Notes: generated by a model not told the origin, from the sequence alone. A stretch of 64,000 nucleotides of DNA from Actinomadura oligospora ATCC 43269 (GCF_000518265.1 NZ_JADG01000016.1:124001-188000); one strand, 5' to 3'; shown: positions 27,019 through 35,744, counted from the stretch's first letter. Translations and numbers: made by a program.

Positions 27019-29820
27019 CGCGTTTCCCGCCCCGCCGGCCGTTCTGCCGTCGTCCGCCCTGAAACACCGGTTCCGGACGATCACCAGCGACGCCCCGTAC
27101 CCCGCCAGGACGGCCCCCAGCACGGGGATCGCGTTCAGCGGGAGCGGAACCAGCCCGAGCGGCCCGGCCAGCGGCGACAACGGCAGGAGCAGCGCGGTCA
27201 GCGAGAGCAGCCAGGCCGCCGCGACGACCGTCCGGGACGCGGGAGGCGAGCCGCGACGGCGGCCACGGCCGCGCAGGACCAGCAGGGTGAGGGCCTGCGC
27301 GAGCAGGTTCTCCACCAGGAACCCGGTGTGGAACAGCGCCTCGCCGCCCGATCCCGTCCGGGCGTCCAGCAGCCACCAGAACAGCCCGAACGCGACCAGG
27401 TCGAAGAACGCGCCGAGCGGCCCGAACACGGCCACGAACCGCGCCAGGACGCGCGGGTCGAAGGTGCGCGGGCCGCGCAGGTCGGCCGGGTCGACCCTGT
27501 CCCGGGCGAGTGAGAGCTGCGAGACGTCGAACAGCAGGTTCTGCGCGAGCACCTGGAGCGGCAGCAGCGGCATGAACGGCAGCAGCACGCTCGCCGCCAG
27601 CATGGACGCGACGTTCCCGAGGTTCGAGGTCACCGCGATCCGGATGTACTTGACGCCGTTGCCGAACGTCCGGCGGCCCTCGGTGATGCCGTTCGCCAGG
27701 ACCGACAGGTCGCGGCCCGCGAGCACCACGTCGGCCGACTCGCGCGCCAGGTCCACCGCGCCGGTGACCGAGATCCCGACGTCGGCGGCGCGCAGCGCGG
27801 GCGCGTCGTTGATGCCGTCGCCGAGGAACCCGACCGTCCGCCCGGTGCGGCGCAGCGCCCCGACGATCCGCGCCTTCTGCCGCGGATCCACCCGCGCGAA
27901 CACCGGCGTCACCCCGCACGACGAGCCGTCCGGGCCGTCCGGCGGGGTGAGGAGGCCGTCGGGGGAGGTGAGCAGGGCGTCGAGTTGGGCGTCGGACAGG
28001 TCGTCCAGTTCGGCGCCGAGAACGACCCGGCCGGGGGTGAGGCCGGTGTCCCGGCAGGTCCGGACGGCGACGAGGGGGTGGTCGCCGGTCACCACGACGA
28101 GCGCGACGCCGAGACCGGCGAGCCGTGCGAGCGCGGCGGGGGCGGACGGGTCCGGCTCGTCCCGGAAGCCGACGAACCCGGCCAGCGTGAGGCCGTGCTC
28201 GTCGCCCGGGGCGTAGTCGCGGCGGGCCGCCGGACGGTCGGCGACGGCCACCGCGAGCAGCCGCTCGCCGGTCGCGGACCGCTCGTCGGCGAGGGCCGCG
28301 AGCCGGTCCCGGTCGTCCGCGGTGAACGGCACGTCGCCCGCCGGGGTCCGGACGCGGACGCAGAGCGGCAGGACGTCCTCGACGGCGCCCTTGGTGATCA
28401 GCAGGTCGCGGCTCAGGCGGCCGGGGCGGCGCAGCACCACGGTCGCGCGGCGGCGGTCGGAGTCGAACGGGACGGCGTCGACGGCGTGGACGTCGTCGGA
28501 CGGCGGGTCCGCGCCGTCCAGGAGCGCGTCGTCCACGGTGTCGCCCGCGGCCTCGGGGACGAGCTCGGTCGCGAACCAGGCGTTCAGGCGCGCCCAGTGC
28601 AGCACCTGGTCGTCCGGTTCGCCCGACGCGTCCAGATGGGACGTGAGTGACAGCCGGTCGAGCGTGAGCGTGCCGGTCTTGTCGGCGCACAGGGTGTCCA
28701 TCGCGCCGAGGTCGTGGACGGCGGGCAGCCGCTTGACGATCACGCCGTCCCGGGTCAGCGCCGACGCGCCGCGCGCCAGCGTGGCCGTCACGACCAGCGG
28801 CAGCATCTCCGGGGTGAGCGCGACCGCGATCGACACCGCGAACAGCAGCGCGCTCGACCACGGGCTGTGCTCGGGCTCGGTGAACAGCAGCGCGATCGGG
28901 ACGGCCGCCGCGACCATCGCGATCAGCGCCCAGGACACCGTCCGGACGCCGCGGTCGAACGCGGTCTCCGGCGCGGCGCGCGGCACGTCCCGCTGGAGCG
29001 CGGCGAAGTGGGTGCGCGGGCCGGTCGCGACGGTCACGGCCGTCCCGGTGCCGCTGACCACGCTCGTCCCCATGAGGCACAGCTCGGGACGGTCGAACAG
29101 CGGGGTGTCCGGATCGGGCTCGGGTCCGGCGCGTCCGGTCCACGCTGCGCGCTTGGCGGCGGGCAGCGACTCGCCGGTCAGGACGGCCTGGTCGACGCGC
29201 AGCCCGGTCGCGCTCAGCAGCCGCAGGTCGGCCGGGACCATGTCGCCGGGCGCGAGCCGCACCACGTCCCCGGGGACGATCTGCTCGACCGGCACCTCCC
29301 GCTCGACGCCGGGGGATCCGGTGTCCGCGCGGCGCAGCACGGTCGCGGTCGTCGTGGTGAGGGCGCGCAGCTCGGCGGCGGCCCGTCCGCCGCGCCGTTC
29401 CAGGCGCAGTCGCAGCAGGGAGCTCAGCACGGCCAGCGAGCCGATCAGGGCCGCGCCCCAGGGATCGCGGGTGACCGCGGTGACCGCGCTCAGCAGCACC
29501 AGGACCAGCACGAACGGGTCCTTGACGACGACGACCAGGTGCTGCAGCAGGAGGGTGCGCCCGGTGCAGGCGGTCGGGGCGGCGGCCTCCTGGCGGAGGA
29601 GCCGCTCCTCGGCGTCCGTCTCGGTCAGGCCGCGCGCGGACGTCTCCAGGCCCCGCAGCACCGACAGCGGCGGACGCCCCGCGAACCCGGCGAGCATGGC
29701 GTGGGAGCGGGGCAGGTCGGGCAGGTCGTCCGGCGCGTCCGCGGGCGCCGGGACGAACAGGGGGTCCTCGGAGGGCGGGGCCGCGAGGCCGAACGGGTCG
29801 GACTCAGGCGCCGAGGCCAC
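27007..29820 (-). CDS. mgtA: MgtA-type (P3B) magnesium/metal P-type ATPase
   Basis: 937 aa from GTG 29820, overlapping the stop of the upstream arsR by 17 bases. P-type hallmarks: TGES, the phosphorylation motif DKTGTLT, and GDGINDAPAL. The TM4 sequence AVALTPEMLPLVVTATLARGA and TM6-like LPLQVLAQNLLFDVSQLSL match MgtA/MgtB importers rather than heavy-metal exporters, which would carry CPC. Sits in the cytoplasmic membrane. Control by a co-transcribed ArsR metal sensor is unusual for MgtA, so the true substrate or signal may not be magnesium. Confidence 0.92.
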   Translation of the reverse strand: MASAPESDPFGLAAPPSEDPLFVPAPADAPDDLPDLPRSHAMLAGFAGRPPLSVLRGLETSARGLTETDAEERLLRQEAAAPTACTGRTLLLQHLVVVVKDPFVLVLVLLSAVTAVTRDPWGAALIGSLAVLSSLLRLRLERRGGRAAAELRALTTTTATVLRRADTGSPGVEREVPVEQIVPGDVVRLAPGDMVPADLRLLSATGLRVDQAVLTGESLPAAKRAAWTGRAGPEPDPDTPLFDRPELCLMGTSVVSGTGTAVTVATGPRTHFAALQRDVPRAAPETAFDRGVRTVSWALIAMVAAAVPIALLFTEPEHSPWSSALLFAVSIAVALTPEMLPLVVTATLARGASALTRDGVIVKRLPAVHDLGAMDTLCADKTGTLTLDRLSLTSHLDASGEPDDQVLHWARLNAWFATELVPEAAGDTVDDALLDGADPPSDDVHAVDAVPFDSDRRRATVVLRRPGRLSRDLLITKGAVEDVLPLCVRVRTPAGDVPFTADDRDRLAALADERSATGERLLAVAVADRPAARRDYAPGDEHGLTLAGFVGFRDEPDPSAPAALARLAGLGVALVVVTGDHPLVAVRTCRDTGLTPGRVVLGAELDDLSDAQLDALLTSPDGLLTPPDGPDGSSCGVTPVFARVDPRQKARIVGALRRTGRTVGFLGDGINDAPALRAADVGISVTGAVDLARESADVVLAGRDLSVLANGITEGRRTFGNGVKYIRIAVTSNLGNVASMLAASVLLPFMPLLPLQVLAQNLLFDVSQLSLARDRVDPADLRGPRTFDPRVLARFVAVFGPLGAFFDLVAFGLFWWLLDARTGSGGEALFHTGFLVENLLAQALTLLVLRGRGRRRGSPPASRTVVAAAWLLSLTALLLPLSPLAGPLGLVPLPLNAIPVLGAVLAGYGASLVIVRNRCFRADDGRTAGGAGNASVA

Positions 29821-30166
29821 GGACGGGGACCGCTTCCACGGGGACGCCCTGGAGGTGGGCGACCATCTGCGCGACGATCGCCGCGACGTGCGGGTCGTCC
29901 ACCACGTAGACCTGGTGGCGGCCCTCCCGGCGGGACCGGACGAGCCCGGCCAGCTTGAGCTTGGCGAGGTGCTGGCTCACGGCGGGGACCGTGCCGCCGA
30001 CCCGCTCGGCCAGCGAGCTGACGTCCTGCTCGCCCTGCGCGAGCACCCACACCATGTGCAGGCGCATCGTGGCGGCGAGCATGCCGAAACGGCCCGCCGC
30101 CTCCTGGAGCAGCTCGGGCGAGAGCGTCTCCGGGGGCCGCGCCGTGTCCCGCGTCCGCTCCTTCAC
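29804..30166 (-). CDS. ArsR/SmtB-family metal-responsive repressor
   Basis: 120 aa. Winged-helix core: LAERVGGTVPAVSQHLAKLKLAGLVRSRREGRHQVYV. There are no cysteines at the alpha-3 site. The last helix reads DPHVAAIVAQMVAHLQG, matching three of the four ligands of the alpha-5 site (D-x-H-x10-H-x2-H/E) used by zinc, nickel or cobalt sensors such as CzrA and NmtR; the fourth position is Gly. Co-translated with mgtA, so it should control that ATPase. Confidence 0.9.
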   Translation of the reverse strand: MKERTRDTARPPETLSPELLQEAAGRFGMLAATMRLHMVWVLAQGEQDVSSLAERVGGTVPAVSQHLAKLKLAGLVRSRREGRHQVYVVDDPHVAAIVAQMVAHLQGVPVEAVPVRGLGA

Positions 30167-30360
30167 CGGTGCGCCTCCCGCCGTCGGTGGCCCCGCCCGT
30201 GCGAGGCCGTCCAGGAGCCGTCGCCGCGCGGGCGCCGCTCCGGTACGAGGGTATCCAAAACGCCCGTCCCGGCGGGGAGGAGATCCGTGCGGCCGGATCG
30301 GCGCCGGAGGGCAACCTCTCGGCTGCGGCGCGCATCAAACAGGGTGACGACGGAGAACAT

Positions 30361-30383
30361 TAAAGTGATTGCGCAAATAAAAT
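30361..30383. promoter_or_regulatory. A/T-rich promoter/operator between arsR and a divergent gene
   Basis: TTGCGCAA at 30370-30377 is a perfect 8-bp palindrome and TAAAAT at 30378-30383 is a good -10 hexamer for the rightward gene. A near copy of 30361-30378 (15 of 18 bases) occurs at 31135-31152 upstream of tatA. This A/T content stands out from the surroundings. ArsR binding is plausible but unproven. Confidence 0.45.
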
Positions 30384-30438
30384 GACCATGGAGACACTGC
30401 TGGCTGTACGGGGAAGCGCGGAGGGAGCACCACTGAGC

Positions 30439-30783
30439 ATGAAGCGGGGGAAGAGGGCGGCGGAGGCCGCCACGCTGTCGCTCGGCGTCCGGATGGCGGA
30501 GGTCGAGGCGCTGTACTCGGGCGCGCTGACCGCCGAGACCGCCGCGGACGAGGCGGAGGCGCTGCGCGAGCTGGCCCGCGCGGCGCGCCTGCTGTCGGCG
30601 CTGGCCGAGGTCGCGGCCGAGAGCGCGGGCGAGCCCGCCGGGATGACCGTCCCGCCGGCCGGACGCGTCGTGGTCGCCCACCCGTCCACGCTGTCGGCGA
30701 AGCCGCGCGTCCGCCGCCGGATCGCCCGCACCCAGCACACCGTCGACTGGATCATCACCCGCAGCCGTCCCGACCCGCACTAG
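30439..30783 (+). CDS. Small helical protein of unknown function
   Basis: 114 aa from ATG 30439, chosen because a -10 hexamer at 30378-30383 places transcription start near 30390 and GAGGGAG lies before this ATG; ATG 30382 or 30388 would give longer forms. The middle is Ala/Glu/Leu-rich helix (ETAADEAEALRELARAARLLSALAEVAAE), the end basic (RVRRRIARTQ). No family recognised. Confidence 0.55.
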   Translation: MKRGKRAAEAATLSLGVRMAEVEALYSGALTAETAADEAEALRELARAARLLSALAEVAAESAGEPAGMTVPPAGRVVVAHPSTLSAKPRVRRRIARTQHTVDWIITRSRPDPH

Positions 30784-30821
30784 GGCGGCGGGCCGGGGGC
30801 GTTCGGTCAGGGGGTGGACGG

Positions 30822-31094
30822 TCAGGGGCGCCGGTGGTCGACGGCCTGGCCGTCCTGGCTGACCAGGCGCGGAGCGGCCTCGGCGACCTCGCGCGAGGCC
30901 GGGGCCGAGGGTGGGGACGAGGGCGCGGGGGCGTCCTCGTCCTTCTCCTTGTCGTGCAGGCCGTTCATCTCGGCCTTGAGGATCCGCGCGGACTGCCCGA
31001 GCGAGCGTGCCATCTTGGGCAGCTTCGCCGAGCCGAACAGCAGCAGAGCCACGATGATCACGATCAGCCAGTGCGACGGCGACAGCTCACCCAT
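30822..31094 (-). CDS. tatA: Sec-independent protein translocase subunit TatA
   Basis: 90 aa, start preceded by GGAAGGAG ten bases upstream. One N-terminal TM helix (HWLIVIIVALLLFGSAKLP) with the conserved FG-hinge, then an amphipathic helix (KMARSLGQSARILKAEM) and an acidic, Pro-rich tail. Forms the pore of the Tat system for folded proteins. No tatB or tatC is adjacent, so this is a stand-alone tatA, which may be one of several. Confidence 0.93.
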   Translation of the reverse strand: MGELSPSHWLIVIIVALLLFGSAKLPKMARSLGQSARILKAEMNGLHDKEKDEDAPAPSSPPSAPASREVAEAAPRLVSQDGQAVDHRRP

Positions 31095-31134
31095 GACGAC
31101 CCAACTCCTTCCAGGACTTTTCCACCCACCACTC

Positions 31135-31152
31135 TAAAGTTATCGCGCAAGT
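31135..31152 (-). promoter_or_regulatory. Upstream element of tatA, near copy of the arsR-region site
   Basis: Reads TAAAGT-T-AT-C-GCGCAA-G-T on the plus strand, differing at three of 18 bases from 30361-30378. It lies about 40 bases before the tatA start and overlaps the end of the isochorismatase-like gene. Either a shared promoter element or a common operator. Confidence 0.35.
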
Positions 31153-31691
31153 GAGCAAGCAATGGCGTCGAGGGTCTCCCGGGTGGACGGCACCGGGCCG
31201 AGCTTGCGGAGGACGTAGTCGACGGCGAACTCGTGCGCGTGCGCGTCCAGGCCGCTCATGGCGTCCTCGACGAAGATCATCCGGAACCCGGCGTCGTCGG
31301 CGACGCGTCCGGTGGACTCGACGCCGAAGTTGGTCACCAGCCCGGTCAGGATGATCGTGTCGATATCGCGTTTCCGTAGCTGAGCCTCAAGGTCAGTGCC
31401 CTGGAACGCGCCCCACGTCCGCTTGACGACCTCCAGGTCGGACGCCGCCACCTCGATCTCGGGGGACAGTCCGCTGCCGGGCGGCTGCTCGTCCACGCCC
31501 GGACGCTCGACGCGCACCCAGGCGACCGTCCCGCCCGCGTCGCGCAGGGCGTCCGCCAGCCTCACCGAGCGGGCGAGGACGTCCGGGCCGCTGTGCGGCG
31601 CGGTCGGCAGCGCGACGATCCGCTCCATCAGGTCGATCGCGACCAGGGCCGTCCGTTCAGGAGTCAACGTGAGTTCGCTCATGTCGGACAT
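31140..31691 (-). CDS. Isochorismatase-fold hydrolase lacking the catalytic cysteine
   Basis: 183 aa. Rossmann-like isochorismatase fold: catalytic Asp in TALVAIDLMERIV and catalytic Lys in EVVKRTWGAF are present. The nucleophile loop reads LTGLVTNFGVESTGR where cysteine hydrolases have TNxCV; Gly replaces Cys. Isochorismatases such as PhzD and EntB also lack that Cys, so vinyl-ether hydrolysis rather than amidase chemistry is possible. Substrate unknown. The stop lies inside the tatA promoter region and a PLP dehydratase gene precedes it by 16 bases, suggesting one operon. Confidence 0.85.
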   Translation of the reverse strand: MSDMSELTLTPERTALVAIDLMERIVALPTAPHSGPDVLARSVRLADALRDAGGTVAWVRVERPGVDEQPPGSGLSPEIEVAASDLEVVKRTWGAFQGTDLEAQLRKRDIDTIILTGLVTNFGVESTGRVADDAGFRMIFVEDAMSGLDAHAHEFAVDYVLRKLGPVPSTRETLDAIACSLAR

Positions 31692-31707
31692 AGTGGCATC
31701 GGACGGA

Positions 31708-32643
31708 TTACCGGGTCACCAGATCGGACGGATCGGTGTTCGCCCCGCAGACCACGATCGCCGTCCGCTCGTCCGGCGCGGGCGTGTACGCGCCGGTGAG
31801 CAGGGCCGCGAGCGCGGCGGCGGTGCCGTGCTCGGCGACGAGGCGGTGCCGTTCCCACAGCGTCCGCCGCGCCTCGACGATCGCCTCGTCCGGCACCAGG
31901 ACGGACCGGACGCCCGTCCGCCGCGCCACGTCGAACGCGATCTCGCCGATCCGGGACGCGCCGAGCGAGTCCGACGCCACGCCCGACACCGCCACGGTCG
32001 CGCGTTCTCCCTGGTCGAGTGCCGTGTGCAGGGTCGGGCACCGCTCGGGCTCGACCGCGACGACCCGCGCCTCGCCGTCCAGCGCGGTCGCGATCCCGGC
32101 CATCAGGCCACCGCCGCCGACCACGATCAGCGCGGTGTCGAACGCGCCGCCGGTCTGCTCCAGCAGCTCCAGGCCGATCGTGCCCTGACCGGCGCAGACC
32201 TCCGGCTGGTCGTAGGCGTGGCAGAGCAGTGCGCCGGTGTCGGCGGCGTCCTTGAGCGCGGCCTCCTGCGCGTCCGCGTACTTCTCGCCGACCGGACGGA
32301 CGTCCGCGCCGAGCGCCCGCAGCTTCTCGACCTTCACGGCGGGCGCGTTGCGCGGCAGGAACACCCGCGCGGGCACCCCGAGCGTCGCGGCGGCGTGCGC
32401 GACCCCGAGCCCGGCGTTCCCCCCGGACGCCGTGACCACCCCGGTCGCCGGGAGAACGCCCTGCTCGGCGGCGGTGAGGAGCCGGTTGAACGCGCCGCGC
32501 GCCTTGAACGACCCGCCGTGCTGCGTCTGCTCCAGCTTCAGCCACACCGGGACGCCGAACGCGTCGCTCTCGAGGAGCGGGGTCCTGCGGACATGCCCGG
32601 CGATCCGGGCGGCGGCGGCGCGGACGTCCGACTTCTCGATCAT
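31708..32643 (-). CDS. Serine/threonine dehydratase-like PLP enzyme
   Basis: 311 aa from ATG 32643, with GAGGGGG five bases upstream. Fold type II PLP enzyme: Lys Schiff base in QHGGSFKARGAFNR, phosphate loop VVGGGGLMAGIA, and SGGNAGLGVAHAA holding the cofactor. No C-terminal ACT domain, as in catabolic dehydratases or serine racemases. Deaminates L-Ser/L-Thr (or 3-hydroxyaspartate-type substrates) in the cytoplasm. Followed by the isochorismatase-like gene. Confidence 0.88.
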   Translation of the reverse strand: MIEKSDVRAAAARIAGHVRRTPLLESDAFGVPVWLKLEQTQHGGSFKARGAFNRLLTAAEQGVLPATGVVTASGGNAGLGVAHAAATLGVPARVFLPRNAPAVKVEKLRALGADVRPVGEKYADAQEAALKDAADTGALLCHAYDQPEVCAGQGTIGLELLEQTGGAFDTALIVVGGGGLMAGIATALDGEARVVAVEPERCPTLHTALDQGERATVAVSGVASDSLGASRIGEIAFDVARRTGVRSVLVPDEAIVEARRTLWERHRLVAEHGTAAALAALLTGAYTPAPDERTAIVVCGANTDPSDLVTR

Positions 32644-32663
32644 GGGAGCCCCCTCGGCTGAGA

Positions 32664-33650
32664 TCACGTCCCATCATGCCCGTCGGGCGTCGCCGGGCAG
32701 CTCGGCGTCGTCGGCCCCGGCGTGCCCGGATCGCCCGTGGTCGGGTCGGGGTCCGGCGTCGTCGGGGGGCTGGACGGCCTCCGCGCCGGACGGGTGTTGT
32801 GGAGCTTCATGACCTGCTGGAGGCCGGGGGAGTCGGCGAGCGTCGGGCAGGCCCAGTCGGACTGGCGGCCCCACGAGTAGCTGATGTCGAACGCGGGCCG
32901 CGGCAGCAGCGCGTCCCACTGGCTCAGGATGGTCGTGAGCTGCGCGGACGTCGGCAGCTTCCAGTTCTTCTCGCCCGCGCTGCACGCCTGCCCGAACGTC
33001 TGGATCACCGGCACCATCATCGCCCGCGCGAATCCGGCGCGGCCCGCCTGCGCGACCATCGTCCCGATCGCCTTCGGGTCGCAGCCCGATGCGTCCGACC
33101 TGCATGGATACGGGTCGAGGCCGATGAGGTCCAGGTGCGTCGCGGACGGTTTCAGCGGGGCCATCGGCCAGTCGGTCAGCGACGCGAACGCCTTCTGGCC
33201 GGGCGCGTACCGGTGGATCAGGTCGGCGCGCTCGCGGATCTGCCCGACGATGCCGGGGCACTCGGCGGGGTTCGGCTCGTCCGACAGGTACCAGCCGTAG
33301 ACGCGCGGGTCGCGGGCGAGGCGCCGGACGGTCGAGCCGAAGTCGTCCGCGGACAGGTCGAAGCCGCCGCACGTGGTGTTCCCGACCCAGACGAGCGCGC
33401 GGCCGTCCTTGGGCAGCGCGTCGATCTCGTCCGGGCCGACGTCGAAGAGGTTGAAGCCGAGCGCCGCGGCGCGCGTCCGGTCGGAGGCGGGCATGTTGAG
33501 GGCGACGTGCAGCGTCCCGGACGTATGTCGCGGGGCCGCGACGGGCACGACCGGCGACGCCGAGCCCGCGGAGGGGTGGACGAGGTAGCCGAAGACACCG
33601 CCCGCGAGGGCCGCGGTGGCGGCGATGGCGGCGAAGTGGTGAGTACGCAA
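32664..33650 (-). CDS. Secreted TIM-barrel (glycoside-hydrolase-like) protein
   Basis: 328 aa from TTG 33650, supported by GGAGGAG three bases upstream. Signal peptide: RTHHFAAIAATAALAGGVFG. The core has barrel-like strands: NLFDVGPDEID, VYGWYLSDEPNPAECPGI (Asp and Glu at a strand end, as in catalytic acids) and HLDLIGLDPYPC. It resembles extracellular glycosidase-like proteins of actinomycetes, but no GH family is assigned. The C terminus is a Pro/Thr/Asp-rich tail. Catalytic function is inferred only. Confidence 0.72.
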   Translation of the reverse strand: MRTHHFAAIAATAALAGGVFGYLVHPSAGSASPVVPVAAPRHTSGTLHVALNMPASDRTRAAALGFNLFDVGPDEIDALPKDGRALVWVGNTTCGGFDLSADDFGSTVRRLARDPRVYGWYLSDEPNPAECPGIVGQIRERADLIHRYAPGQKAFASLTDWPMAPLKPSATHLDLIGLDPYPCRSDASGCDPKAIGTMVAQAGRAGFARAMMVPVIQTFGQACSAGEKNWKLPTSAQLTTILSQWDALLPRPAFDISYSWGRQSDWACPTLADSPGLQQVMKLHNTRPARRPSSPPTTPDPDPTTGDPGTPGPTTPSCPATPDGHDGT

Positions 33651-33846
33651 CGCTCCTCCCGGGGGCGGGATACCGGCGTCCCGCCGGACCCTGCTGCCCG
33701 GCGGCCGGACGCGATCGCTCTCCACCGTCCCCCGGCCACCGCCCGACGCCCGTGTCCCAGAACGAACGGGCATAAATGGGTGGGAACAAAAGAACCGCCC
33801 CGGGGCGGGCCGGGGCGGCGTCAGACCGTCAGCGCCAGGCGGAGGG

Positions 33847-34125
33847 TCAGGCGCGCTTCCAGCGCCACTGGCCGTTCGTGTACCGGACGCAGCGGTACCG
33901 CTTGCCCGTCTTGTACGCGTACCCGTAGTGCAGGCGCGCCGCCCTGGGGCAGTACGAGCCCGGCGTGATGCACTCCCAGTGCTTGTTGACCTTGTGGGAG
34001 TGGCAGCGCGCGGCGGACACCGTCGGCGCGGTCGCCGGGGCGGCGTTCGCCGGGACGGTGGCGCCGGTGACGACGCCGGTGGCCATGACGCCGGTGGCGG
34101 CGGTGACGAGCAGCTTCCTGAGCAT
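33847..34125 (-). CDS. Small secreted four-cysteine protein
   Basis: 92 aa with GGAAGGAG before the ATG. Signal peptide MLRKLLVTAATGVMATGVVTG then VPANA-A cleavage. The mature part of about 62 residues has four cysteines (RCHSHKVNKHWEC, SYCPRAARLHYG, YRCVRY), enough for two disulphides, and is basic and Tyr/Trp-rich. A short extracellular peptide; no family recognised. Upstream is an A/T-rich promoter region (TTAAAT on the minus strand at 34171-34176). Confidence 0.75.
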   Translation of the reverse strand: MLRKLLVTAATGVMATGVVTGATVPANAAPATAPTVSAARCHSHKVNKHWECITPGSYCPRAARLHYGYAYKTGKRYRCVRYTNGQWRWKRA

Positions 34126-34306
34126 CGAGCTCCTTCCGAGGTGAAGGTGACGTGAACGAAGTGCTGCACATTTAACTGAAATCCGATGCCTACGTGGGCG
34201 AACACGAAGAGCCGGATATAAGAGGCAAGTTCACCTCAACGACACTGGGCGATCACTCGGGGTGAGTAGCGTCCGGGCCACGCTCCCCCCACCAGCGAGG
34301 TTCGCC

Positions 34307-35689
34307 ATGCGTCGCCCTCTCGCCATCGCCGTGACCGCCGCCGTCCTTGTCCCCATCTGGACATCCCCGACCCGCGCGGAGACGGGTTCCGGGTTCCGGT
34401 TGCCGCAGCGGTTCTTCATCGCGCACCGGGCGTCCGGGTCGTTCCTGGAGCCGGAGAACACGGCGTCGGCGTTCGAGGCCGGGATCCGCGATCCGGACGC
34501 CGACCTGCTCGAATTCGACGTCCAGGTGCTCAAGGACGGCGTCGGCGGCGTCTGGCACGACCTGACCGTCGACCGCATCAGCTCCGAGCGCGGACGCGTC
34601 AACGCGCGCACGAGCAGGCAGTTCACGAAGCTGCGCATCGACGCGCACTCGTGGTTCGGCGGGACGGCCAAGGACACCCATCCGCTCCTCCTGGACGAGG
34701 TGCTGGCGAAGTACGCGCCGCGCAAGCAACTCCTCGCGCACCCCAAGGACTCCCGCGCGGCCCGCCTCGTCATCAGGCACGTCGTCGCCCGTCACCTCAC
34801 CGGGCGCGTCCAGATGCAGACGGATCACCTCGCGGACGCCGTGGCCGCGCGGAAGGCGGGCATCACCGCGCAACTCCTCATCGGCACCGACGCCCAGGCC
34901 CGGGCGACTTCGCCGTCGCAGGTCAGGAAGGCCGGGATCCAGCGCGTCTCGGTCAACTCGCTGCTCTCGGACGCCCTGATCGCCCGGTACGTCCGCGAGG
35001 GGCTGGTCGTGGCGTGCTTCAACGTCGAGTCCCAGACGCGCCGGGACCGCCTGTACCGGCTCGGCGTGCGCGGGATCGACACCGACGACCCCGTCTACCT
35101 GCACGGATCCCGCTACCGCCGCACGTCCGACCCGTTCGCCACCGGCACCTACTGGCCGGGCCACATGGGCCAGGCCCAGACCGCCGCCGCCATGGGCCTC
35201 TACCAACGCGGCCGTTTCACCGCCCCCGGCTGGTGGACGATTCCGTACGGCCGCGCCGACCTCTTCACCCGGCAGGGCTGGGCGACTCTGGGACGTTCCT
35301 ACAGCCTGCGTGCGACCGTCCGTTTCGACCGGCTGAGCGCCCGAGGGGCCGACGCCGCCGCGATCCAGTTCTCGTCCCCCACGGACGACCCGTACGCCGC
35401 CCAGACCGGCGGCTACGACCTGGCCCTCCGCCAGAACGGCAGCCTCGACCTCTACAAGGATCACCGGCTGCTGGCGTCCGTCCGGACTCCGGCGATCACC
35501 CGTTCCGGGACGACGGCGAACGTGACGGTGACCGTCGCGCCGTGGACGATCACCGTCCGGCGCGAAGGTTCGCGGGGCGTGACCGTGTCCGATACGTCCT
35601 ACCGTGGCCAGTACCTTTACCTGGGCCGGATCAAGCCGCCGGGACACGACGGCCCGCAGCTCTCCTTCCGCGACATCGCCGTGGAATGA
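34307..35689 (+). CDS. Secreted glycerophosphodiester phosphodiesterase with C-terminal jelly-roll domain
   Basis: 460 aa from ATG 34307 (GAGG upstream). Signal peptide (RRPLAIAVTAAVLVPIW). GDPD barrel: AHRASGSFLEPENTASAFEA and DLLEFDVQVLKDGVGGVWHD hold the catalytic His pair and Glu/Asp metal ligands; the barrel ends near GVRGIDTDDPVYL. Residues about 300-460 form a beta-rich region (YDLALRQNGSLDLYKDHRLL) like concanavalin/LamG modules. Probably degrades glycerophosphodiesters or teichoic-type polymers outside the cell. Confidence 0.85.
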   Translation: MRRPLAIAVTAAVLVPIWTSPTRAETGSGFRLPQRFFIAHRASGSFLEPENTASAFEAGIRDPDADLLEFDVQVLKDGVGGVWHDLTVDRISSERGRVNARTSRQFTKLRIDAHSWFGGTAKDTHPLLLDEVLAKYAPRKQLLAHPKDSRAARLVIRHVVARHLTGRVQMQTDHLADAVAARKAGITAQLLIGTDAQARATSPSQVRKAGIQRVSVNSLLSDALIARYVREGLVVACFNVESQTRRDRLYRLGVRGIDTDDPVYLHGSRYRRTSDPFATGTYWPGHMGQAQTAAAMGLYQRGRFTAPGWWTIPYGRADLFTRQGWATLGRSYSLRATVRFDRLSARGADAAAIQFSSPTDDPYAAQTGGYDLALRQNGSLDLYKDHRLLASVRTPAITRSGTTANVTVTVAPWTITVRREGSRGVTVSDTSYRGQYLYLGRIKPPGHDGPQLSFRDIAVE

Positions 35690-35705
35690 AAGCGGGACCC
35701 TCTTG

Positions 35706-35719
35706 GTTGAAGGTTCAAC
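35706..35719. promoter_or_regulatory. Palindrome GTTGAAGGTTCAAC upstream of the TPR gene
   Basis: Perfect 6-bp arms around GG, 26 bases before the TPR start. Sites of this shape are common for MarR/ArsR-type repressors. Could overlap the promoter of the TPR gene. Confidence 0.45.
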
Positions 35720-35744
35720 GAACAGCGGGACCGGGAGGGAACAG

